64,000 nucleotides of DNA from the NCBI RefSeq assembly GCF_035989245.1, contig NZ_JAYMFF010000004.1, positions 6,178-70,177 of the forward strand, given 5' to 3'. This document shows, in pieces, positions 63,976 through 64,000 of this stretch. Each line of letters begins with the position of its first letter. Within the stretch, counting starts at the first letter, position 1. The notes beneath the pieces were generated by a model. The model worked only from the letters and a program-made list of their open reading frames with translations, did no database searches and was not told the origin of the DNA. Source of the DNA: Adlercreutzia wanghongyangiae (GTDB lineage: Bacteria; Actinomycetota; Coriobacteriia; Coriobacteriales; Eggerthellaceae). The position numbers and the translations under genes are program-made.

Positions 63976-64000
63976 TGGACGTGCAGCGGGGGGGGACGGA

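Overview
The window is high-GC DNA that looks like a chromosome segment from a gut-type anaerobe of the Eggerthellaceae (Coriobacteriia, Actinomycetota). I infer this from two exported twin-arginine flavoprotein reductases, a membrane-linked LuxR regulator divergent from one of them, a MalT-like LuxR regulator, an HydBGDA-type NiFe hydrogenase, a minimal SufC/SufB pair, and exported redox enzymes with few quinone-type partners. The genus cannot be fixed from the sequence alone.

Layout. 1-4850 (-): cell-shape operon mreB-mreC-mreD-mrdA and the first codons of a probable rodA. 4949-8601: a frameshifted membrane LuxR regulator divergent from a Tat flavoprotein. 8602-9202: a scar region with 3'-end copies of the LuxR gene and of the hydrogenase gene on either side of a small element with 27-bp terminal inverted repeats. 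9203-11863 (-): a second Tat flavoprotein and a LysR regulator. 12066-16074 (-): hydBGDA hydrogenase operon. 16319-20199 (-): ndk, a TPR membrane protein, cyclophilin, and an RNA uracil methyltransferase; then tRNA-Arg(CCG). 20505-24778: lipid kinase, GtrA, GT2 and a diacylglycerol-type glycosyltransferase around tRNA-Glu(UUC). 24839-26855: DEAD-box helicase and a NifX-like protein.

27728-33684 (+) is a roughly 1,985-residue cell-wall adhesin with 14 repeats and an LAQTG sorting signal. A C10 tract just after the signal peptide puts signal and body in different frames, so the gene reads as phase-variable and OFF in this sequence. 33841-34997 (-) is infC-rpmI-rplT with a leader attenuator and a probable AUA start for IF3. 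Two membrane proteins, an M16C protease, sufC-sufB, an orphan solute-binding lipoprotein, ComF and a large GT2 synthase follow. 46076-49697 is a lower-GC block: an ECF sigma factor and anti-sigma factor divergent from a secreted papain-like protease with cell-wall repeats and a lipoprotein. Then comes ahcY.

51147-63902 (-) is the most striking block. It is a complete locus for an exported molybdenum-hydroxylase-family enzyme: Tat-exported two-[2Fe-2S] subunit with a C2H2-finger-like insert, a divergent molybdopterin subunit, an FAD subunit with a 4-hydroxybenzoyl-CoA-reductase-like four-cysteine insert, an unknown protein, a diheme c-type lipoprotein, XdhC, and an exported rhodanese. Upstream are a MalT-like regulator, a SufU-like scaffold, a SufS-like cysteine desulfurase and a MobA/MocA-like nucleotidyltransferase. 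A shared promoter-proximal motif in front of both the structural and the cofactor genes suggests one regulon. The substrate is unknown; the parts suggest electron exchange between an extracellular substrate and a membrane-anchored cytochrome.
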